A stretch of 6,220 nucleotides of DNA from an uncultured Carnobacterium sp. (GTDB lineage: Bacteria > Bacillota > Bacilli > Lactobacillales > Aerococcaceae): the NCBI GenBank assembly GCA_937967765.1, contig CALCML010000093.1:1-6220 (forward strand). The letters are read 5' to 3'. Made by a program: the position numbers and the translations under genes. Below are positions 1-5,400 of the stretch, in pieces (position 1 is the stretch's first letter; every line of letters starts with the position of its first letter). Below the pieces are notes generated by a model that made no database searches, was not told where the DNA came from, and was given only the letters and a program-made list of their open reading frames with translations.

Positions 1-582
1 GCTAAGGCCTGCTTGCATCGTTTCCAAGGTCAATCGTTCGAAGAGTGCTTGATCATCATGGCAAGGGACACCCCATTCGTTATCGTGGTAATCCATCATC
101 TTTTGTGAGTGATAGGCCCAAGCACATTTTTCAGGAGTGAGAGGCCAACCGAATTCAGAAAGGGGATTACCTGTTTGAAGGTTCTCGAGAGCAGCTTTAT
201 TAAAATCTGAAATCTTCTTAGGGAGTTTCGCTAAAGGGAACCATTTGAATTCTTCAATCTTCTCTGGTTCGCCGTTATGAATGTCAAAGTGAGGAAGTTT
301 TTCAACGTCTACTTGGAAATAAAAATAGAAATAATCATGTTCGTCAAAATGCATATGAAGCGTCGTGTAAAAGGAAAGGGCGCTTGAAGGGATTTCGAGG
401 CCGATTTCTTCACGTGTTTCACGTAGGGCAGCTTGTGTAATAGATTCATTGGCTTCGATATGGCCGCTGACAGTTGCGTCATAATAGCCGTCCATAAATC
501 CTGTATTCATTCGTTTTTGGAGGAGTACCTTTTTTCCTTTTGTAAAGAAGAGAAAGACGGCACTTCTGGTTAAATGTCTCAT
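1..582 (-). CDS. Nudix hydrolase / DNA-3-methyladenine glycosylase I fusion protein (partial, C-terminus beyond the left edge)
   Basis: The minus-strand frame from the ATG at 582-580 is open for 194 codons to base 1. Residues 1-135 form a Nudix hydrolase domain. The Nudix box GX5EX7REUXEEXGU is present as G40, E46, R54-E55, E58-E59, G61-L62, with T56 at a position that is usually hydrophobic. Such enzymes hydrolyse nucleoside diphosphate-linked substrates using Mg2+; the substrate cannot be read here. After a short linker, residues 151-194 match the start of Tag (3-methyladenine DNA glycosylase I, base excision repair): C153 and H166 have the same 13-residue spacing as zinc ligands C4 and H17 of E. 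coli Tag, within the signatures EKCAWA and YHDNEWGVP. E187 aligns with catalytic-pocket E38, and the frame stops just before the expected LSW tryptophan. There is no stop or plausible internal start at the junction, so this is one fused protein. A full Tag domain would need about 140 more residues. The start is supported by GAGGTGA just upstream. The domain calls are firm; the biological role of the fusion is inference. Confidence 0.9.
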   Translation of the reverse strand, partial: MRHLTRSAVFLFFTKGKKVLLQKRMNTGFMDGYYDATVSGHIEANESITQAALRETREEIGLEIPSSALSFYTTLHMHFDEHDYFYFYFQVDVEKLPHFDIHNGEPEKIEEFKWFPLAKLPKKISDFNKAALENLQTGNPLSEFGWPLTPEKCAWAYHSQKMMDYHDNEWGVPCHDDQALFERLTLETMQAGLS

Positions 583-586
583 GTTG

Positions 587-594
587 TCACCTCT
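587..594 (-). promoter_or_regulatory. Ribosome binding site of the Nudix-Tag gene
   Basis: On the minus strand AGAGGTGA lies four bases before the ATG at 582. It is close to the AGGAGGTGA consensus and fixes the start codon of the fusion gene. Confidence 0.8.
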
Positions 595-601
595 AGTTCT
601 A

Positions 602-630
602 AGAGTAGTCATTTTTCGAAGAAATGTAAA
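602..630 (-). promoter_or_regulatory. Candidate leftward promoter of the Nudix-Tag gene
   Basis: On the minus strand TTTACA (630-625, five of six matches to the -35 consensus) is followed after 17 bases by TACTCT (607-602), a poor -10 with three of six matches. The position, just upstream of the ribosome binding site, suits a short leader. The weak -10 makes this a tentative call. Confidence 0.35.
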
Positions 631-651
631 GATTTTTTAATATGGATTAAC

Positions 652-680
652 TTGCTATGGATTTGATATTTTAATATGAT
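652..680 (+). promoter_or_regulatory. Rightward sigma-A-type promoter of the PBP4-like gene
   Basis: TTGCTA (652-657) and TATGAT (675-680) are separated by exactly 17 bases, a good housekeeping promoter. Transcription would start near 687, giving a leader of only about 16 bases before the ATG at 703. The -10 element overlaps the ATG at 676, which argues that this upstream ATG is not translated from this promoter. Confidence 0.7.
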
Positions 681-702
681 GATACTAGAGAGTAGGGATA
701 AA

Positions 703-2055
703 ATGAAGATATTAAATAAAATTTTTTTTGTGTGGATTTTAATCGTCACAGTACTTACAGCAAATATTAAAGTGTTTGCGCAGGATTCTATTTCGCAGAT
801 TATTCAAGCAGAAGGATATGATGTTTCGATTGCAGATATGCCCAAAGCTTCGATAGTAGCAAGTGTCTCAAATGGTGAGATTCTTTGGCAAGAGAATCCA
901 GACTTGGAACTTGATCCAGCAAGTTTAACTAAATTGATGACAATTTTCATTGTTTATGATGCGGTTAAATCGGGAAAGATTAGTCTGACAGATAAAATAC
1001 AAGCAACTGCTAGTGATCAAGCAATTTCAGGAATATCAATATTAAGTAATACCCCAATAATAACTGGGGTAGATTATCCTGTTATAGAATTAGTGAAAAT
1101 GTCGTTGATTCATTCTTCAAATGTAGCGACAACGATGCTTGCTAATTTTTTAAATAATAATGCTGATGGATTCATCGATTCAATGAATGCCAAAGCAAAA
1201 GAACTTGGGATGACAAACACGACTTTTACTGGACCATCAGGAGCCTTATCCAGGGATTATGCAGGATATTATAGTCCTAAAAAGTATTCTTTAACGGCTC
1301 CAAATCAAACTACTGCCAGAGATTTAGCGAAATTATCTATTGCCTTACTAAAAGCCCATCCAGAAATTACAGAAATTACCAAACAAAATACTGTCACAGT
1401 GATGGAAGGGACACCGTATGCACAAACTTTAAAAAACACAAATCACTCTGTTGAAGGAGATATATTTGGTGTACCGGGAGTTACGGGATTAAAAACAGGT
1501 TCTAGTGATACAGCAGGTTACAATTATATTGTTAGTTATCAAAAAGATGGTGTTGAATTAGTTGAGGTAGTGCTGGCGGTTGGTTCTTGGCCAAGTGCAC
1601 AAGGTGAATTTAATCGTCATAAATTTGGGAATGCGATTTTAAAATATGTTCTTAAAACATTTGAACAAAAGACGGTTTATAATGCTGGAGTTCAAACTAT
1701 TCACGGAAAGAAAGTTAAAATTAATGAACCGATTAATATATTTGTTGAGAAAGGTAAAGAACCCCAAACGAGTTTAAGCGGAGATAATCTTACAATTTCT
1801 ACCCCTTTCGGAACACTGTATGAAACAAATTATATGGTTAAGTTTGAAGAAGCTGATTCTGGTGAAAAAGAATCAACGATTGTGGCGAACGAAGGAGCGT
1901 CTGAAACTACGAAAAACTTTATAGATAAAACTTTAGAATCGATAAAAAAGGTACCAGTTGTATTGTGGATGATATTAGGTTCGGCAATTGTAATCTTAAT
2001 TATGTTGCATATTTTATTAAGTAAGTTACGTTCTAAAAAGAGGAAGGAACTATAG
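703..2055 (+). CDS. pbp4: PBP4-like serine-type D-Ala-D-Ala carboxypeptidase (low-molecular-weight penicillin-binding protein)
   Basis: This is a 450-residue protein that trims, and in the S. aureus PBP4 family can also cross-link, peptidoglycan stem peptides on the outer membrane face. Residues 1-26 form a signal peptide (MKILNKIFF, hydrophobic core, cleavage after VFA). The three active-site motifs are S74-L-T-K77 (nucleophile and general base), S138-S-N140 (SxN) and K264-T-G266 in GLKTGSSDTAG. A C-terminal beta domain of the kind seen in S. aureus PBP4 spans roughly 315-400, and a membrane anchor lies at about 419-440, followed by a basic cytoplasmic tail (KLRSKKRKEL). Length is close to that of S. 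aureus PBP4 (about 430). The start at 703 is preferred over 676: it has AGTAGGG five bases upstream, begins directly with the signal peptide, and 676 lies inside the -10 element. It is divergent from the Nudix-Tag gene and is followed by a terminator, so it is probably transcribed alone. Its G+C is visibly lower than that of the flanking genes. The family is certain; the symbol is by resemblance to the staphylococcal protein. Confidence 0.92.
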   Translation: MKILNKIFFVWILIVTVLTANIKVFAQDSISQIIQAEGYDVSIADMPKASIVASVSNGEILWQENPDLELDPASLTKLMTIFIVYDAVKSGKISLTDKIQATASDQAISGISILSNTPIITGVDYPVIELVKMSLIHSSNVATTMLANFLNNNADGFIDSMNAKAKELGMTNTTFTGPSGALSRDYAGYYSPKKYSLTAPNQTTARDLAKLSIALLKAHPEITEITKQNTVTVMEGTPYAQTLKNTNHSVEGDIFGVPGVTGLKTGSSDTAGYNYIVSYQKDGVELVEVVLAVGSWPSAQGEFNRHKFGNAILKYVLKTFEQKTVYNAGVQTIHGKKVKINEPINIFVEKGKEPQTSLSGDNLTISTPFGTLYETNYMVKFEEADSGEKESTIVANEGASETTKNFIDKTLESIKKVPVVLWMILGSAIVILIMLHILLSKLRSKKRKEL

Positions 2056-2096
2056 AAAAGTAAGCATAACTTATTTGTGCATATTAATGAAAGTTT

Positions 2097-2122
2097 CCCC
2101 TTCCCGAATAACCGGGAAGGGG
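2097..2122 (+). terminator. Strong hairpin terminator after the PBP4-like gene
   Basis: CCCCTTCCCG (2097-2106) and CGGGAAGGGG (2113-2122) form a perfect 10-bp, G+C-rich stem with the six-base loop AATAAC, 41 bases after the PBP stop codon. The downstream bases (ATATTGCG) are not a classic T-run, so termination efficiency is uncertain. It separates the PBP gene from the adhesin gene. Confidence 0.7.
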
Positions 2123-2124
2123 AT

Positions 2125-2138
2125 ATTGCGTTCGCAAT
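2125..2138 (+). terminator. Small second hairpin after the main terminator
   Basis: ATTGC (2125-2129) pairs with GCAAT (2134-2138) around the loop GTTC and is followed by TTATT. It starts two bases after the larger hairpin and supplies the T-rich tail that hairpin lacks. The two may work together as a tandem terminator; alone it is too short to be sure. Confidence 0.35.
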
Positions 2139-2226
2139 TTATTCACATTTGAACTGTTGGGATTTTGAGTAATTAATTCACAAGTAAAATGTAACCTGAT
2201 TGTAAAGAAACTCGGTTAGAAATAGT

Positions 2227-2254
2227 TTGAAAATATTGTTGGATATGGTAATAT
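2227..2254 (+). promoter_or_regulatory. Extended -10 promoter of the adhesin gene
   Basis: TTGAAA (2227-2232) is followed after 16 bases by TAATAT (2249-2254), preceded by TGG, which forms the extended -10 motif TGnTAATAT. Transcription would begin near 2261 and give a leader of about 86 bases. An overlapping TATACT (2252-2257) is a second -10 option but with a 19-base spacer. Confidence 0.6.
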
Positions 2255-2287
2255 ACTTAGTTGGATAAGCTTTGTAAAAGTTCCTGT

Positions 2288-2305
2288 TTTGTGAAAATTC
2301 ACAAA
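2288..2305. promoter_or_regulatory. Perfect palindrome in the adhesin leader (possible operator or RNA hairpin)
   Basis: TTTGTGAA (2288-2295) and TTCACAAA (2298-2305) are exact inverted copies around AA. The inner arms TTGTGAA/TTCACAA are identical to the half-sites of the Rex redox-sensing repressor, but Rex sites normally have four bases between them and this has two. As RNA it could fold as a 7-bp stem with an AAAT loop. It sits about 30 bases downstream of the predicted transcription start, a position where a bound repressor would block elongation. The structure is seen directly; the regulator is speculative. Confidence 0.5.
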
Positions 2306-2336
2306 TTATCAAAGTAGAAAATAATAAATAAGAGAT

Positions 2337-2341
2337 GAGGT
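2337..2341 (+). promoter_or_regulatory. Ribosome binding site of the adhesin gene
   Basis: GAGGT lies five bases before the ATG at 2347, normal spacing for a Firmicutes gene, and fixes the adhesin start. Confidence 0.75.
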
Positions 2342-2346
2342 AGAAG

Positions 2347-2496
2347 ATGTTTAGTTCAAAAAATATTCAAATGAATGAGCGTAAAAATGGTTCTAAAGTA
2401 ACACGTTACGCCATCAAGAAATTAAGCATGGGTACAGCATCAGTAGCTGTAGCATTAGGATTTATGTTTGTACAAGGTCAAACAATTGTACATGCG
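2347..2496 (+). other. YSIRK-like signal peptide
   Basis: Residues 1-50 carry a basic N-region, the motif YAIKKLSMGTASVAVALGF (Y21 to F39), a variant of YSIRK-G/S with A22 and K24, and a likely cleavage site after VHA (A50). In streptococci and staphylococci this motif directs wall proteins to secretion at the division septum. Confidence 0.85.
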
Positions 2497-5400
2497 GACA
2501 CTGTTGAAGCAACATCAGCAGAAACAACAGCGAAACCTGCAGAAGAGAAGAAAGATACGGTCGAAGACGACAAAGCAGTTTATGAAGTTGCTGTAGAAAA
2601 AGGTGAAGCAACAACTGCAGCTGAAGAAGTAACTCCAGCAGAAAAAACTGAAGAAACAACTGCAGCAGCTGAAAAGAAAGAAGAAACAACAGCCGCACCT
2701 GAAAAGAAAGAAGAAACAACAGCCGCACCTGAAAAAGTAGAAGAAACAACTGCTGCTCCAGAAAAGAAAGAAGAAACTACAGTAGCTGAAGAAAACAAAC
2801 CACGTACGCGTTCAAGACGTGCAGTTGCTGAAGGTGAAGCTGCACCTGCATCTGATGACACTGTCGGAGAAGACGTTGTAGACGCAACATCTACTCCTAA
2901 AGTAGAAAAACCTGGTTTTACACCAAAAATCTTAGCAGAACAATTATTAAAACAAGTTTCTTGGTTAGACTTCGGTGATAAAGCAAACTGGACTGGTGCT
3001 GAAACAACAGCGGATGGCAAATTAGCCCTTCAAGTGGGTGCTACTTATACGAAAGAAGTAATGCCTGGTTATATTGTTAAAATTAAAGTTAAATCTTTAA
3101 AACCATTCCAAGCAACAGAAATTTATAAAAAACGATTGGAAGCGCGAGGCGCTACAGACGAAGAAAAAGCGACTTACGATCCAAACGCTAAAAATGGTTA
3201 TATCAACTCTATTGGTGATGCAACAACAAGAAAGGCTTTTAATAATAAAGAAGAAGCAAAAGTAATTGCGGATCCACAAAATAGATGGACTGAAATCCGT
3301 AAAGAAGGGATCGACACTGGTAATAAACAAACTACGATTTCTTCAGAATTCAACGGTGGAAATATCGGTGTTCAATTTGATATTTCAGCAACTTATAACG
3401 GGAAAGCTGTAAAACCAGCAATCGTTATGGCTGATGGTGAGTCAGCTAACCCAGGTGAGTTAGTACTCTTCACTACAAACGGTTCAGGTTGGCAACATGT
3501 TGGGGAATGGTTAAAAAATAATAATAAGAATACGAAAAACTATGTTCCTCAAGATACAGCAGATCTATTTGACCCATCAAAAAATTACGGTAGTGTAAAC
3601 GTTGATGGAGCTAACATTAGTGCACTTAACTTAAACCTTTTACGTAGAGCAACTGGTGTGGGTGAAGAAGGTAAAACTGTAGCATGGAAATACTATGGAA
3701 GCGCAGACTTGAAGACAGGTGGTTTAGGAACAGGCGTATTTGGTCCTAACGTTTCTGCAAGCACGATTGCCGTACCTATGGTAATGACACGTGGTGCTTC
3801 TGAAATTGGATTATATATCGCATCTTCTGGTAAACAATCAGCAATGCTTGGTTTCTTACCATTAGATGAAGGGGATGCTCCAGATTCATACGGAATCGCA
3901 ACACATGCGATGAACCAAGTCAATGGGGTAACAGGCGCAGCTGTTAACCAACCATATCTTGGGGATACTCGTCCAGATATGGATGAAAACTTAGAACGTA
4001 CAGACTGGAAAGGTGACGATAAGGACGGTACAGGCGATGAAGGTATCGACCAAATCTTACCAACAGACTTAAAAGGCAATACAAATGGAATGATCGCATT
4101 AGATCGTACACGTCCAGGTAACTATACGTTAACAGTACAAGCAAACACTGGTGGAGCTCCTGAAGCTTATGTTTACGGATGGGTTGACTTTAACCAAAAT
4201 GGTAAATTTGACGAAAACGAACGCTCTGAAAAAGCAACAATCACTAAAGATGGTAATGTAACATTACAATTTAACAACGGTCCAATCTTAAGCGATCTTC
4301 AATTAGATAAATTAGGCGTGCGTGTTCGTGTATCTACTTATGCACCAGATATTGAAAGCCCAACAGGTATGTCAATGTCAGGGGAAGTAGAAGACTTTGA
4401 AACACAAGTAATCTTCCCACCAAAAGGAAGCAAAAAAGAAACTGTAAACCTACAAGGCGTGAAACAGACTGCAACAGTGGAATTTACAGCTCAAGGTAAG
4501 CAGCGTTACTCAAGAACTGAGGATGCAGTGATTGATGAAACGGTTGAACCATTTATCGTTGATGAAAATGGTCAAAAAGTTGAATTAGACGCTGAAGGCT
4601 ACTATGTTGTGAACGGAGAAGGTAAATACCGTGTAACAGGTGCTGGTAAAGACGTTAAAGTGGAATTTATTCCAGATAACGGCTTTGTTGGAACTGCAAC
4701 AGGAATCACAATTCGTCGTCTTGACAACAATGCTGTAGATACTGGTTGGAATACAAAAGATAATTCTCAACCTGTTATCAGTGACCAAACAAACACAATG
4801 GATGGTCGTTACATCCCAACAGTAACTCCATTGTCTGAAGAAGTAACTACAGAAGATTTACAAGGGTTAGAACACGACAAAAAACTTACATTTACAAATG
4901 GAGCAGGCGAAGTAAAACCTTCTGCTGCAACACCAATGGTTATTGTGGATCCGGAAACGGGTGGGCTCATTGGTAATGAAGCTCCCGCGATGAAGGATGG
5001 TAAGGTAGTTGGATTATATGAGATTGATCCAGTAAATGGAACGGTGAAATTTACGCCAAATAAAGACTTTATTGGAACTCCAGATCCAATCTTAATCCAA
5101 GTGGTGGACGAAGCGACTGGCCGTTCTTTAGCCGGGGTTAAATACACTCCAACTGTAAATCCTGTAACTCCAGTCGGTGAAAACAAAGAAACAACTGGTA
5201 AACAAGGACAACCACAATCTGAAACAGTAACATTCAAACAACAATCTGGTGCAGAAGAAAAAATCCCTATGGTTGTGAACGCTGAAAACCCAGCTAAATT
5301 CATTGACCCAGCAACTGGTGAACCAACAGATGCGACTGAATTACCAGCAATGAAAGATGGTAAACAAGTAGGTACGTACACAATTGACCCAGAGACTGGT

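Noticed and set aside
121..150. Two separate genes, Nudix and Tag, with a start near the junction
   Set aside because: There is no in-frame ATG, GTG or TTG with a ribosome binding site and no stop at the junction; the nearby ATG at the EKC codons is out of frame.
676..702. ATG at 676 as the PBP start, giving 459 residues
   Set aside because: It has no ribosome binding site and overlaps the -10 element of a good promoter; 703 has a plausible site and starts the signal peptide.
2290..2303. CRP-type site TGTGA...TCACA
   Set aside because: The arms match but are four bases apart rather than six, so it does not fit the standard CRP spacing; kept only as one option for the palindrome.
2462..3020. 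Minus-strand open frames of 95 and 146 codons
   Set aside because: They lie wholly opposite the adhesin. The leucine-, serine- and phenylalanine-rich repetitive products are the antisense of the GAA/ACA/GCA-rich stalk repeats, without ribosome binding sites.
3693..4144. Minus-strand open frames of 128 and 66 codons
   Set aside because: They overlap the conserved CshA and GEVED coding sequence in antisense, with no start signals and low-complexity products.
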